Shown: positions 10,201 through 19,020, numbered from the stretch's first letter. The stretch is 64,000 nucleotides of DNA from Bacteroidaceae bacterium (GCA_017524545.1 JAFXVN010000041.1:36687-100686); one strand, 5' to 3'. A program made the numbers and translations. Notes: generated by a model not told the origin, from the letters alone.

Positions 10201-10449
10201 TACTTCACCACTGACCTGTCGGATGAGCTGCGCCTTCCAAGCATCGTGCTCCCCGAAGTTCCCAAGGCATCTGTACAGAAAACGACAGGCGACCTCAACG
10301 GCGACAGCAGGACAGACATCGCCGATGCCGTATGCATCCTGGACATCATGTCAACAGAGTCCTACAGCAAAGACGCGGACCTCAACAACGACGGCAAGGT
10401 CGATATAGCCGACTTCGTCTGCATCCTCGACCTAATGGCAGAACAATAG
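7207..10449 (+). CDS. Secreted C10 (streptopain-like) cysteine protease with dockerin-like tail, copy 2
   Basis: 1080-residue paralogue of the preceding gene, alignable along its whole length, so a tandem duplication. It has an amino-terminal signal segment, a SpeB-type pro-domain, nucleophile Cys196 in PAAGCVATAM, the His motif GGGHAFVLDGF, NWGWGGGSNGWF, a long beta-rich stalk and the double dockerin-like repeat (DLNGDSRTDIADAV, DLNNDGKVDIADFV). The copies differ most in the pro-domain around residues 50-78: copy 1 has one GC-rich palindrome there, this copy has two (CCTCCCCCCAGGGAGG and CTCCTCCTCGGGGGAGGAG), coding a Ser/Glu-rich loop. It probably acts at the surface in peptide nutrition or host-protein degradation. 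Confidence 0.9.
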   Translation: MKKNTLSIFLTLCLLVFQLFNVLTLKAEPIGKQAALYTAQTYMLAKGKTIAPQPTSPQGGRLSSASLSSSSGEESEEGAFYYVFNAGNDGGYVIVSADDRIEPILGYVEQGSFDPDNIPENMRAWLQGCADDIKFVIDNNISPDSPVLKKRNRISRTKHSIPELLTSRWNQGHPYNLTCPKYYKGDGTQAYPAAGCVATAMAQVVYHYKFPEKTKAIIPAHSNKYKLDDGTEKTVTAKAVPRNTPIYWDLMRDTYNCNSEHEHDAADSAVANLMLYCGQAVKMGWGASSGAVTSRSRDVFINYFGYDDCAYWGGRGDYYIDEWFDMLYDELDAGYPVLYSGHSSGGGHAFVLDGFDGDNLFHVNWGWGGGSNGWFLVSILNPGDNSGIGASSSSDGYSMSQGALFNLRLPDNVKADTYLNIKDVTIINGTAIKATFENKTGATGSYHTGIVKLEEDGSLTLVGTKQNITGIADGSSLAKTFQLKKKLPEGTYKLSPASKLTRSETWRPKYDMRDEYIEAVVGPDSIPVLTIKQAVYDISIDTIVFPGTRIVGKEQEVKVTFRNNADEYYKTIYLLASKTQEKVYTESKSMVAIRKGETLDVSYFFKPEETGTYNLWFSTDDKGNNVIGEGTVEIIEEADAVKANLSISYSITNLVNNIAYGKRLIGRASVKNNSSQEFHGGIKLQIWSQKIGSNTAYSGSTRSYNIDIAAGKSASVEFDFSGLSEGYYYRFKAMYANQDGTLANGGIWDNKWEMQAGILSWKNDGTVTAKAYSVSLTTLSTVCGVYADCSNKISRMMPNKNPNTIYAFAPDMYVPTSLDTTNVVSGGHAQHINLFSGYPYYLPTTFEADSASFTYTFPETEAGTGWHAFTMPFKVDSIFVDNGIPALLSDSTNHFWIYEFAAQGDNGEVIFAPATELRGGTPYIIAADSTMAGRSVEFRGMGATFYKTGSDKMIVSSPDYKFYGNTYSPKLKDCYILNADGTAFEYTTTNKSLPALTAYFTTDLSDELRLPSIVLPEVPKASVQKTTGDLNGDSRTDIADAVCILDIMSTESYSKDADLNNDGKVDIADFVCILDLMAEQ

Positions 10450-10534
10450 GCCACAGCCTGCTGCATTCTTCCTCACAGCCCGGCACATTCGCCTGCACAA
10501 GGAAGGAGAAAACCGCTCATAACCTGTTACAAAG

Positions 10535-10622
10535 TTATTTTCAAGGCTTGATAATATATTTTCACGGCATGATAATATATTTTCAAGCCTTGAAAATATA
10601 TTATCAAAGCTTGAAAATAGTT
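10535..10622. repeat. Array of four ~21-bp TTTTCAAGCCTTGAAAA-type units
   Basis: Four consecutive units of the form TTTTCAAGGCTTGATAATA, each centred on CAAGSCTTG, with a period of about 21-22 bp. One is a full palindrome (TTTTCAAGCCTTGAAAA). A near-identical array lies at 40071-40160. Units abut without spacers, so this is not a CRISPR array. The flanks contain CCTGCCTCGCAG repeats (10630-10665). The rest of the 10450-10804 gap holds no gene. Confidence 0.8.
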
Positions 10623-10732
10623 ATCAGCCCTGCCTCGCAGAGTTTTATGCCCTGCCTCGCAGGGTTTCATAAAAGCCTTGAAACCTTTATTAGCCATGTC
10701 GCGAATTGAAATCAGGGCTTATAAAACGACAA

Positions 10733-10764
10733 GTGGGTGTGCCAAAAAGAATTGACACACCCAC
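10733..10764 (-). terminator. Hairpin downstream of rplT
   Basis: GTGGGTGTG and CACACCCAC form a perfect 9-bp stem around a 14-nt loop about 40 nt past the rplT stop. It is placed to end the thrS-infC-rpmI-rplT transcript. No long U run follows on the minus strand. Confidence 0.55.
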
Positions 10765-10804
10765 TGTTGTCTGTAAATCTCGAATGGACGAGTGTCCGTC
10801 GGAG

Positions 10805-11149
10805 TTACTTCACTTTTGCTACGATGGCCTTGAATGCCTCGGGGTAGTTGACGGCGAGGTCGGCAAGCACCTTGCGGTTGATTTCGATGCCGGCCTTGTG
10901 CAGGAGTCCCATCAGCTGGCTATAGCTGAGACCCTCCATGCGGGCAGCGGCATTGATACGCTGAATCCACAGGGCGCGGAAGTTGCGCTTCTTGGTGCGA
11001 CGGTCGCGGAAAGCGTATGTGAGACCCTTCTCCCAAGTGTTCTTGGCAACGGTCCACACGTTCTTGCGTGCACCAAAGTAACCTCTGGTCAAACCCAGAA
11101 TTTTCTTTCTCTTAGCTCTTGAAGCTACATGATTTACTGATCTTGGCAT
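10805..11149 (-). CDS. rplT: 50S ribosomal protein L20
   Basis: 114-residue basic protein that binds 23S rRNA and is needed for early large-subunit assembly. It begins [19 protein letters not shown] and contains [20 protein letters not shown], diagnostic of L20. It is the last gene of the conserved infC-rpmI-rplT cluster. The 169-nt gap to rpmI is unusually long and filled with TTTGCCATTTCCCATTT and CTATGAACTATGAAC repeats. Confidence 0.97.
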   Translation of the reverse strand: MPRSVNHVASRAKRKKILGLTRGYFGARKNVWTVAKNTWEKGLTYAFRDRRTKKRNFRALWIQRINAAARMEGLSYSQLMGLLHKAGIEINRKVLADLAVNYPEAFKAIVAKVK

Positions 11150-11318
11150 AATTTTGTTTCGTTTTGAATGTTAGCGCCAAAGGATTTACCATTTTGTCAT
11201 TTGCCATTTCCCATTTGATTATGGACTGTGGACTATGAACTATGAACTTTGAACTTTTGTGCTAAAGCATTCGGTTAATAACTAAAGTAAATTTCTTTTT
11301 CCTGAGGTGTTCAGAGGT

Positions 11319-11516
11319 TTAACGGAGGCAGAAGAGGTCGCGAACCTGCTTCATGTTCTCGGTCACAACGATAGCGCTGTGGTCGAGGTTGCGCTTCTGT
11401 TTCTTTGTCTTCTTCGTCAGGATGTGGCTGTGGTAGGCGTGGTGACGCTTTACCTTGCCGGTTCCGGTGAAAGTGAATCTCTTCTTTGCGCCGGAGTTAG
11501 TCTTTACTTTTGGCAT
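11319..11516 (-). CDS. rpmI: 50S ribosomal protein L35
   Basis: 65-residue very basic protein beginning [20 protein letters not shown], the standard L35 start, with [20 protein letters not shown] in the middle. It belongs to the large ribosomal subunit and is co-transcribed between infC and rplT as in most bacteria. Confidence 0.97.
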   Translation of the reverse strand: MPKVKTNSGAKKRFTFTGTGKVKRHHAYHSHILTKKTKKQKRNLDHSAIVVTENMKQVRDLFCLR

Positions 11517-11590
11517 TTTTTTGTGTTTTGTTAATTATTAATTATTATAATGATGTGGCAACGCATATACCAGGGCGTTACGCACTATCT

Positions 11591-12247
11591 TTAGTCATCA
11601 AAGTCCTCCCCTTCCACCTTCGGCCCTGTGTATTCCTTGCGGGCTTTCTGCTGCGGAGCCTTCTTCTCACGGACGGGAGCCTCTACCGCTTCCTCTGCTT
11701 CCTGAGGCTTGCGGGAAGCCGTCTGCTTCTTGGGGGCGATGAACATAATCATGCGCTTGCCCTCAAGCTGCGGCATCTGCTCCACCTTGCCGTATTCCTC
11801 CAAATCGGCAGCGAAACGCAACAATAGCACTTCGCCCTGCTCCTTGAAGAGGATGCTACGTCCCTTGAAGAAGACGTAAGCCTTCACCTTGTCGCCATCG
11901 CTGAGGAAGCCCTGCGCGTGCTTGAGCTTGAAGTTGTAGTCGTGGTCGTCGGTCTGAGGTCCGAAGCGAATCTCCTTGACATCCACCTTCACCTGCTTGG
12001 CCTTGACCTCCTTCTGGTGCTTCTTCTGCTGGTAGATGAACTTGCTGTAGTCGATAAGACGGCATACAGGAGGCTCTGCGTTGGGGGAAATCTCCACAAG
12101 GTCAACACCACGCTGCTCTGCTATCTGCAGTGCCTTGGAGATGGGTACTACTGTGCTCTCTATTTCATCGCCTACGATACGGACTTCGCGGACACCACGA
12201 ATCTGCTCGTTGACGCGATACTGTTGTTTTAGGGTTGGTTTCTTCAT
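11591..12247 (-). CDS. infC: Translation initiation factor IF-3
   Basis: 218-residue factor that binds the 30S subunit, prevents premature 50S joining and checks initiator tRNA pairing. [18 protein letters not shown] marks the amino domain; [19 protein letters not shown] and [20 protein letters not shown] the linker and carboxy domain. A 40-residue charged tail ([19 protein letters not shown]) follows the IF-3 core. It uses ATG, not the rare AUU start known from E. coli infC. A -7 box lies 44 nt upstream inside the end of thrS. Confidence 0.96.
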   Translation of the reverse strand: MKKPTLKQQYRVNEQIRGVREVRIVGDEIESTVVPISKALQIAEQRGVDLVEISPNAEPPVCRLIDYSKFIYQQKKHQKEVKAKQVKVDVKEIRFGPQTDDHDYNFKLKHAQGFLSDGDKVKAYVFFKGRSILFKEQGEVLLLRFAADLEEYGKVEQMPQLEGKRMIMFIAPKKQTASRKPQEAEEAVEAPVREKKAPQQKARKEYTGPKVEGEDFDD

Positions 12248-12290
12248 TAATTATTATTGAACAAGTTGACTTCGTCGACTTTTGCGGCTG

Positions 12291-12298
12291 CAAAGTTA
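12291..12298 (-). promoter_or_regulatory. -7 box TAACTTTG for infC-rpmI-rplT
   Basis: TAACTTTGCAGCC on the minus strand matches the Bacteroidota TAnnTTTG element. It overlaps the end of thrS, giving the infC group its own promoter. No clear -33 TTTG is visible. Confidence 0.5.
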
Positions 12299-14251
12299 AC
12301 ACTTTTCTGTCATTCTACGAACTTCTTCGAGGATTTTCTTTGCAAAATCTTCAAATTTCATCGTTCCTTGCTCTCCTCCGCCACGTTGACGGAAGCTTAC
12401 GGTACCCTCTTCCTGCTCTTTTTCACCTACGATGAGCATGTAGGGGATGTGCTTGAGCTCTGTGTCGCGAATCTTGCGGCCAATCTTCTCGCTGCGGTCG
12501 TCAATTGTTGTGCGGACACCTACTGTGTCGAAGTAAGCCTTGAGCTTCTCGGCATAGTCCTGATACTTCTCGCTGACGGGAAGGATGGCAACCTGGTCGG
12601 GTGTGAGCCACAAGGGGAAATGACCGGCTGTATGCTCGATGAGGACTGCCACAAAACGTTCCATCGAACCGAACGGGGCACGGTGAATCATCACGGGCCG
12701 ATGCTTCTGTCCGTCCTCGCCGACATACTCCAACTGGAAGCGCTGAGGCAACTGATAGTCAACCTGAATGGTGCCGAGCTGCCAGCGGCGGCCGATAGCA
12801 TCCTTCACCATGAAGTCGAGCTTCGGGCCGTAGAAAGCAGCCTCGCCAAGCTCCTGACGAGCCTTCATGCCCTTCTCGGCACAAGCGTCGATGATGGCTT
12901 GCTCTGCTGTTGCCCAGTCCTCGTCGGAACCGATGTACTTCGTCTTGTTGTTCGGGTCGCGCAGGGAAATCTGCACCTCCACGTTCTCCTCGCTGAAATT
13001 GAAGGTTGCGAAGACACGCTGAATGATGTCCATGACGTTGATGAACTCCCTCTTCACCTGGTCGGGACGGCAGAAGATGTGAGCATCGTCCTGCGTGAAG
13101 CAACGGACGCGCGTCAGACCGTGCAGCTCGCCACTCTGCTCGTAACGATACACCGTACCGAACTCGGCGCAGCGGAAAGGCAGCTCCTTGTAGGAACGGG
13201 GACGGTTGGCAAAAATCTCGCAGTGGTGGGGACAGTTCATGGGCTTCAGCAAGTACTCCTCACCCTCCTCAGGCGTCTGAATAGGCTGGAAGCTGTCCTT
13301 GCCGTAGTGGTCCCAGTGGCCGGAAGTCATGTAGAGGTTCTTGCCGCCGATGTTGGGAGTGATGACCTCCTGATAGCCGTACTCTTTCTGAATCTTGCGC
13401 AGCATCTCCTGAAGACGGAGACGGAGGTCGGTGCCTTTCGGAAGCCAGATGGGAAGTCCCTTGCCCACACGCTCGCTGAACATGAAGAGTTCCATCTCCT
13501 TGCCAATCTTGCGGTGGTCGCGCTTCTTGGCCTCTTCGAGCATGACGAGGTACTCGTCGAGCATCTTCTTCTTGGGATAAGAGATGCCGTAGAGGCGTTG
13601 CATCTGGTCTTTCGTAGCGTCGCCGCGCCAGAAGGCACCTGCGATGCTCATCAGCTTGACGGCCTTGATGATGCCGGTGCTGACGATATGCGGACCTTTG
13701 CAGAGGTCGGTGAAGTTGCCCTGCGTATAGGTCGTGATGCTCCCGTCCTCGAGGTCTTGGTCGATGTGCTCGCACTTGTAGGTCTGGCCGGCTGCACCGA
13801 ACAGGGCAAGACTGTCTGCCTTGCTTATCTCCTTGCGCACCACGGCCTCGTCCTTGCGGGCAAGCTCCAGCATTTTGTCTTCAATCTCCTTGAAGTCACC
13901 TTCGCCGATTTGCTTGCCGTCGGGAAGCAGGACATCGTAGAAGAAGCCGTTCTCGACAGCAGGGCCAAAGCCGAACTGAATGCCGGGATAGAGTTCCTGA
14001 AGAGCCTCTGCAAGGAGGTGGGCGCTTGTGTGCCAGAAGGCGTGCTTGCCCTCTTCGTCCTCGAACTTGTAGAGCTTGATGCTTGCGTCCGCGTTGATGG
14101 GGCGATTGAGTTCTGTTGTCTCGCCATTCACGCCACAGGCCACAACGTCCTGTGCCAAACGGGGTGAAATACTCTGTGCAATCTCATAACCAGTGACACC
14201 GCTCTCATATTCACGAACAGAGCCATCAGGGAAGGTAATCTTTATCATCAT
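12296..14251 (-). CDS. thrS: Threonyl-tRNA synthetase
   Basis: 651-residue class II synthetase that charges tRNA-Thr. It has an amino-terminal TGS domain ([16 protein letters not shown]), an editing domain with the zinc/His motif [11 protein letters not shown], catalytic motifs ([33 protein letters not shown]) and a carboxy-terminal anticodon-binding domain ([14 protein letters not shown]). Normal length. The start is MMIKIT with two adjacent ATGs; either could be used. It heads the cluster with infC and has a strong promoter about 50 nt upstream. Confidence 0.97.
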   Translation of the reverse strand: MMIKITFPDGSVREYESGVTGYEIAQSISPRLAQDVVACGVNGETTELNRPINADASIKLYKFEDEEGKHAFWHTSAHLLAEALQELYPGIQFGFGPAVENGFFYDVLLPDGKQIGEGDFKEIEDKMLELARKDEAVVRKEISKADSLALFGAAGQTYKCEHIDQDLEDGSITTYTQGNFTDLCKGPHIVSTGIIKAVKLMSIAGAFWRGDATKDQMQRLYGISYPKKKMLDEYLVMLEEAKKRDHRKIGKEMELFMFSERVGKGLPIWLPKGTDLRLRLQEMLRKIQKEYGYQEVITPNIGGKNLYMTSGHWDHYGKDSFQPIQTPEEGEEYLLKPMNCPHHCEIFANRPRSYKELPFRCAEFGTVYRYEQSGELHGLTRVRCFTQDDAHIFCRPDQVKREFINVMDIIQRVFATFNFSEENVEVQISLRDPNNKTKYIGSDEDWATAEQAIIDACAEKGMKARQELGEAAFYGPKLDFMVKDAIGRRWQLGTIQVDYQLPQRFQLEYVGEDGQKHRPVMIHRAPFGSMERFVAVLIEHTAGHFPLWLTPDQVAILPVSEKYQDYAEKLKAYFDTVGVRTTIDDRSEKIGRKIRDTELKHIPYMLIVGEKEQEEGTVSFRQRGGGEQGTMKFEDFAKKILEEVRRMTEKC

Positions 14252-14299
14252 GCCATTTACGATTTGACAATTTACGATTTACTATTTATTTTCGGGCTG

Positions 14300-14330
14300 C
14301 AAAGATAGTACTTTTTCATCATATAACAAA
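14300..14330 (-). promoter_or_regulatory. Bacteroidota promoter for thrS (TTTG-N19-TATCTTTG)
   Basis: On the minus strand TTTG (14327-14330) is followed after 19 nt by TATCTTTG (14300-14307), matching both the -33 and -7 consensus elements at standard spacing. Confidence 0.75.
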
Positions 14331-14375
14331 AGAAAAAGGGAAAAAGAAAGAGCAAAAAGGGAAAAGACGAAAAAA

Positions 14376-14404
14376 CATGCAGGGAGGTGTCATATCCCTG
14401 CATG
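14376..14404. terminator. Hairpin terminator between thrS and the 14.4-16 kb remnant
   Basis: CATGCAGGGA and TCCCTGCATG form a perfect 10-bp stem with a 9-nt loop. T-rich tracts flank it on both strands (GTTTTGTTT and GTTTTTTCG), so it can terminate in either direction. It lies just past the stop of the minus-strand gene at 14438. Confidence 0.75.
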
Positions 14405-14437
14405 TTTTGTTTCACAAGTTTGCTGATTTTCACTTGT

Positions 14438-16047
14438 TCACCTTTTTACTTTGTCACCTTTCCTAAACAGGATTTTCTTCCTGCCCACGATGTTGACTTG
14501 GTTCTCCTGCGGCTCGTCATGCCTACGGCCACTAAGGTCATACCATTTACCATTTAGCCATTTACCATTTACATTCTCCTCCTCCTCGGGGGAGGTCGGG
14601 AGGGGGCTTATACCATCCTCGAAGTCCTGTCCGTAGGTCTTGAAGCTGCGCTCGCGCTCGATGACCTTCTGCTCCACATTGCCTGCGGAGTCCGTAGCTA
14701 GTACGCAGAAGCCGTAGTCGATGCCCTCGAAGATGTGATAGTCGAACTGCGGGCTTTCCGTCTCACCCTCCTTCCACCACGGCGCATTCTCTCCGGCCTG
14801 TACATACCAAGTGTACTTCCAGACGCCCGACCGCTCATCGAAGCCGTCAGCTGTAATGCGCAGCGTGCTGTCGTTCACCATCCATGAATTATCGATGACG
14901 CTGCTCGGAGCCACTGCATCCACGATGTTCGTCCAAGTGGGCGTGAGGATGGCTTCCTCGTAGTCGAAGACAATGCCTGCACGGTTGTTTATTTCCGTGC
15001 CGTCGGCCAGACCTGTACGGAGACTGATGTCGAATGACACCTCACCGATACCCGATGCCCCATCATAGTTCACGGGCAGTATGCCTTGCATTGCATCATC
15101 CGTCGCCTCCATTGTCATGGGGTCAAGCGATAAGAAGTCCCAAGTGGCAACACCATTCTGCTCGTCATACTTCAATTGAATCTGAGCAATTACGTTGATG
15201 TCAGGACGCAAGTCTATCGTCTTCAAGAAGCTTTGCTCTCCATTAAGAGCAATCTTTTTGTCACCTAAAGTAATGCCTGTTGGCGAGAAGGTTGTGAGAT
15301 CGAAGTACCTATTATCAAGAGTGTCACTCACCACAATGTGGTGTGCAGCGGCATTGGCTACTGTTGAATCATTCTCAAACTCAATGTCGTAATAGACATT
15401 CACTATATTCTTAGACACGAACTTGCTGCCAGTATCTGAAGTGTAGCCATATATCTCATTCGGGTCGCCGGGCATATATGGATCTTGAGGATGAGGTGGC
15501 GGGGGTGGACAAGACCGGGGGTCGCGCTCGCGCATCTGCTCTAGGGCATCCTCTATGGCATCATGTATTTCGGTTAATTCATCGGGGAGCAACTCGCCCA
15601 TACAACCTCTTCGCACCTGGTTAAAAATGTCCTCAGGTGACTTGAGGGGAAATCTTTGATAAGGCCAATCCATTCCCATGTCTTCATATGTTTTTCCGTA
15701 GGCCTCGTACAATTATCGATGAACTGCCTACTGTCATCCATCCAATAGCCTGCCGCGTCGCAGAAGCGGATGCGGAAGTCGTTCTTCGCGTACACCATCG
15801 GCTGGCCGTCCTTTGTCTCGAAGTGGAAGCATGTGGAACGTATTGGCTCTTGTTGCATCGGTAGCAGAGCAATGAGCGTGTAGGGGTTGACCGCAGCATC
15901 AAGCGTCACCGTCTGTATGGCTGCGGTGTTGTTGTTAAGCCAATACTTATAGGTGCAGGTCTTCCTGATTTGCTGTCCTGAAGGTATCGCCAAACACCTA
16001 TAATCACACAAATGGAACCCCACACCTAAATTGGTGCGAGTATTCAC
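14438..16047 (-). pseudogene. Frameshifted remnant of a large secreted protein
   Basis: Two overlapping frames together read as one protein. The first (from 16047) has a beta-rich segment (QIRKTCTYKYWLNNNTAAIQ ... DAAGYWMDDSRQFIDN). Near 15705 sense switches to the second frame (YEAYGKTYEDMGMDWPYQRF), consistent with loss of one base. The second part (to 14438) has DUF11-like beta domains, a Ser/Pro/Glu loop encoded by a GC-rich palindrome (14573-14608), and the ending WYDLSGRRHDEPQ...VGRKKILFRK, typical of Prevotella secreted proteins. No signal peptide remains. The terminal KGDKVKR comes from an AAAAGGTGA repeat. A sequencing error is an alternative to decay. Confidence 0.6.
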
Positions 16048-16097
16048 ATCTTACTTGGTGATTATGTGTTGGAATGTTTTGGCGATATTCTCAGGAC
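15974..16097. repeat. Imperfect ~40-bp inverted repeat at the start of the remnant
   Basis: The left arm (15974-16010) and right arm (about 16055-16097) are inverted copies sharing GTCCTGA, TATCGCCAAA and ATAATCAC blocks, with a short internal gap. The arms are separated by about 45 bp. The left arm is coding in the minus-strand remnant, so the right arm looks like an inverted partial copy of its 5' end. The segment 16048-16198 holds no other recognisable gene. Confidence 0.6.
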
Positions 16098-16198
16098 ACT
16101 GACCATAAGAGTAAACACTCTATCTTCTTATGTCTTTCTGCTTTATGTCATTGGTCTTGTTGTTTTTGTGTTGATGACTGTTTTACCAGTGTTCTCTG

Positions 16199-16456
16199 CT
16201 ATGCTGCTATTCTGCCATTGTGGAGTTCATCGATGGGGAAATACAGGTCGCGGTTCTTGCCCCATGCTATGTTGCCCATATCGTCGATGTAGAACTTCTT
16301 GAACTTCTTCTCGTCAAGATAACGGTTGTACTGGGGATGTGGGTTTTCCGCAATCCACGAACCGAAATCGATGGTCACAACTGCTCCATCATTGAAAGTA
16401 AGCTTTACAGTAAACTGGCCCACATAATCGGCCCTCTCTATTCTCAGGTATTTCAT
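16199..16456 (-). CDS. DUF2442 domain protein
   Basis: 85-residue protein matching the DUF2442 pattern: a short beta fold with YVGQFTVKLTFNDGAVVTID, then FYIDDMGNIAWGKNRDLYFP. DUF2442 proteins are often encoded next to DUF4160 proteins in putative toxin-antitoxin-like pairs, as here. Its ATG overlaps the upstream stop by 4 nt. The biochemical role is unknown. Confidence 0.8.
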   Translation of the reverse strand: MKYLRIERADYVGQFTVKLTFNDGAVVTIDFGSWIAENPHPQYNRYLDEKKFKKFYIDDMGNIAWGKNRDLYFPIDELHNGRIAA

Positions 16457-16758
16457 TTCAGTCTCTTTTTAATAGTTGTACATACCACTCTCTTCTTCTT
16501 GACAAAGTAGTTAGTCCATTTATCTATGATGTTGTCGGCATACTCCCTTACGAAACGCTCTGCCACTCGCTGGTCTTTTGAAGGTAAGGGGGGAACTCCT
16601 TCCTTTTCCCTCATTAAGACTTCTTTGACCTTCCCATCTTCCATGATAATGTCGAACACCGATTCCTTGTGGTCATGCTGCACATGAACATGTATGGGGT
16701 CATGCTCATTGGAATGGAAGAAGAATACAAATCCAAAGTATCTGTAAATATCAGGCAT
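16453..16758 (-). CDS. DUF4160 domain protein
   Basis: 101-residue protein with the DUF4160 signature: an amino-terminal strand YFGFVFFFHSNEHDPIHVHV with several His residues, then a helical part. It is the first gene of a two-gene unit with the DUF2442 gene (ATGA overlap). Such pairs are scattered in accessory DNA and are suspected toxin-antitoxin modules, which is inference from context only. The carboxy terminus is very basic (KKKRVVCTTIKKRLK). Confidence 0.8.
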   Translation of the reverse strand: MPDIYRYFGFVFFFHSNEHDPIHVHVQHDHKESVFDIIMEDGKVKEVLMREKEGVPPLPSKDQRVAERFVREYADNIIDKWTNYFVKKKRVVCTTIKKRLK

Positions 16759-16874
16759 GGTCTGGTTTAACTATGGTTGAGCAAATGAAATGTTTCGTGT
16801 CTCCTTTATGGGAAGCACGGGACAAAAATAGTGTTTTTCAACAAATAACAAAAGCTTTCGGGGGAAAGAAATGC

Positions 16875-19004
16875 TTAATCTTTCTGCTTTTTTTCTTTTG
16901 TTTTCTCTTTCGAGTACTTCTTGATGAGGTTATAGGCGGAATAAAGTCCCAGTTCGCCGGCCTGGGAGAGGTCAATCAGTCCCTGCTCGGTCTGTCCGCC
17001 GAGGATATAAGCCACACCTCTGCCGTAGTAGGCACTGGGGAAGTGCGGGTCGAGTTCGATGGCGCGGCTGAAGGACTTCTGCGCTGCGACATAGTCTGAC
17101 AACTGCACCTGCACGCAACCTATATTATAATGTAGGAAAGGGGCGTCGGGCATGAGGTCGGAGGCTTTGCCGTAGTCCTGCATGACCATAAGATAACCCA
17201 GGCGGAGGTCGGAGGCATTTGCTGTCGTTCGCGACACTTCGAGCTGGGCAAAACGGCACTGGGCTCGCAGGATGTATGCTAAAGCAAGTGAAGAGTGAAG
17301 CGTAAAGAGTAAAGAATCTGAGTTGCCATTTAGAATGAATTCGTCCATGTCTGCAACGGCATTCTCGAAGTCGCGGACATGATAGTAATCGAGGGCACGA
17401 CGCAGGAGCAAGCCCTTGTCTGCCTGTCCCTGTTCAAGCTTTTCAGAGAGCATGGCAATGGTGGCTTGATGGGCTTCGGTCTGCTTTGCCGTCATTGGAG
17501 CCACATTATCCGTCAGATATAATTGGCGTGGAAGGACATTATGGGCGTTCAGTTCCTCTATTTGTTGGCAATAGGCGACATACGTATTGGTCTCGGAAGT
17601 ACGCTTGTAGTATGTGAGCGAGTAGATGGGCTCTGGCCTCAGCTCTGTCTGGCGGTTCTGCACCTTGCCGCGATACTCGCTTGCATATTCGTTCTCCTCT
17701 TCGTGGGTGTCCTCTTCGACAAGGGCCGCATAGTCCTCGATGTTGTGCTCACTCTTCTTACGGGTACGCACAGGTTGCTTCTTGCCTGCAGCAGCATCCA
17801 ACCGCGCCTGCAACACCTTAAACTCGTCGCGTTCGGCACCGTTTGTGTCGCCTATCTTTCGTTTGATGGCAGCCCGGTGGCGATAGCCGTCCCAAAACTC
17901 AGGGTAGTCCTTGATGACGGCACTGATGTCGCGAATGGCTCCGTTGTAGTCACCGACGTTGTCAAGTAGGAGGGCGCGGTTGTAGAGGGCGATGGTGTTG
18001 TCCGGCTCCAGTTCCAGCACGAAGTTGAAGTCCTCGATGGCCAGATTGTCCTCACCCACACTGGCACGAAGCAGGCCACGGTTGTAATGTGCAATGAAGT
18101 TGCGCGGTTCGAGGTCGAGGCAGGCGTCATAGTCGGACATGGCTCCCCTGAGGTTGTCCTGATTGTAGCGGGCCAAAGCGCGATTGACATAGAGGCCAGC
18201 CGTTCGCGGTGTCTGCGTGATGGCTTTGTCGAGCGAAGCCTCTGCTTCCTTGTACTCCTTCCTGTTCGCCTGGAACATAGCCTTCAGGCTCCATGCCCTG
18301 CCGTCGTATTCGTCCAGCTCTATGGCACGGTCTGTCCATTTCTCTGCCAGAAGCGTGTCTGTACGAAGCAACGAAACCTGTGCCTTCAGAGTGTATTGGT
18401 CAGGGTCCTTTGGCCAATGACGCATCGAGACATCAAGCGAGGAGTCTGCCCGTTCATACTCCTTCATCTCTATCTGGCAGAGCACGATGTTGTGCCAGGA
18501 GTTATGGTCTAAAGGATTGATGGAGATGGCCTTGCGATAGTCCTCCTCCGCCAGGGCATAACGGCTCTGGTTGATGCGGCAAATGGCGCGCAGGACATAA
18601 TGGTTGAGAGCGTAGGGGTTGCGCTCCACGGCATTGTTGCAGTCAATCTCCGCCCCCTGATAATCCTCCAGATAATACTTCGCCAAAGCCCTGTAGAAGT
18701 AAGGTTCACCGAGCCAAGGCTTCGCATTGATGACCATATTGAAGCGCTGGATGGCAAGCACATAGTCCTCGTAATAGAGGGCATTGCGTCCCATCAGAAG
18801 TACACGCTCTGTGTTAATCTGAGCCTTCAAAGGTGAAAGGGTGAAAAAAAGAAGATAGAAGATAAAAGAAGATATGCGGCTCCGCCACGTTCCGCCTGCG
18901 CCTGAGGCTTCAGCCGAAGAAGATAGAGGACAATACTTTCGTTCGCTAAAACTTACGTCTTCTATCTTCTTCTTTCTTCCTCTATCTTCTTCTATCTCCC
19001 TCAC
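16875..19004 (-). CDS. Tetratricopeptide-repeat protein, exported
   Basis: About 640 residues of TPR repeats (for example GEPYFYRALAKYYLEDYQGA and FIAHYNRGLLRASVGEDNLA) after an amino-terminal export signal, so probably a periplasmic or outer-membrane-associated scaffold. A Lys/Arg/Glu-rich linker interrupts the repeats near residue 410. The frame opens at GTG 19004, overlapping the def stop (GTGA). The first 60 codons are made entirely of repeats, and the hydrophobic signal (SSFIFYLLFFTLSPLKAQ) is read from TCTTCTTTTATCTTCTATCT-like and CACCCTTTCACC units. The true start could be internal, but no other ATG precedes the signal. Confidence 0.85.
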   Translation of the reverse strand: MREIEEDRGRKKKIEDVSFSERKYCPLSSSAEASGAGGTWRSRISSFIFYLLFFTLSPLKAQINTERVLLMGRNALYYEDYVLAIQRFNMVINAKPWLGEPYFYRALAKYYLEDYQGAEIDCNNAVERNPYALNHYVLRAICRINQSRYALAEEDYRKAISINPLDHNSWHNIVLCQIEMKEYERADSSLDVSMRHWPKDPDQYTLKAQVSLLRTDTLLAEKWTDRAIELDEYDGRAWSLKAMFQANRKEYKEAEASLDKAITQTPRTAGLYVNRALARYNQDNLRGAMSDYDACLDLEPRNFIAHYNRGLLRASVGEDNLAIEDFNFVLELEPDNTIALYNRALLLDNVGDYNGAIRDISAVIKDYPEFWDGYRHRAAIKRKIGDTNGAERDEFKVLQARLDAAAGKKQPVRTRKKSEHNIEDYAALVEEDTHEEENEYASEYRGKVQNRQTELRPEPIYSLTYYKRTSETNTYVAYCQQIEELNAHNVLPRQLYLTDNVAPMTAKQTEAHQATIAMLSEKLEQGQADKGLLLRRALDYYHVRDFENAVADMDEFILNGNSDSLLFTLHSSLALAYILRAQCRFAQLEVSRTTANASDLRLGYLMVMQDYGKASDLMPDAPFLHYNIGCVQVQLSDYVAAQKSFSRAIELDPHFPSAYYGRGVAYILGGQTEQGLIDLSQAGELGLYSAYNLIKKYSKEKTKEKKQKD

Positions 19005-19020
19005 TTTTTCACTTTTACTT
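18836..19020. repeat. Repeat block forming the 5' end of the TPR gene
   Basis: GAAGATAGAAGATAAAAG and GGTGAAAGGGTGAAA units on one side and TCTTCTATCTTCTTC units on the other face each other around a GC-rich centre (18885-18920), making a loose inverted structure. It overlaps the end of def and the first 60 codons of the TPR gene. Confidence 0.7.

Noticed and set aside
10535-10622. CRISPR array
   Set aside because: Units abut with no unique spacers of constant length and no cas genes are near.
10706-11122. Plus-strand open frame covering rplT
   Set aside because: Complement of L20, with no ribosome site or recognisable product.
12257-14167. Long plus-strand open frame (636 codons) opposite thrS
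   Set aside because: It lies antisense to a certain thrS gene. Its Leu/Val/His-rich composition is what the complement of a GC-biased coding strand gives, and it shows no domains.
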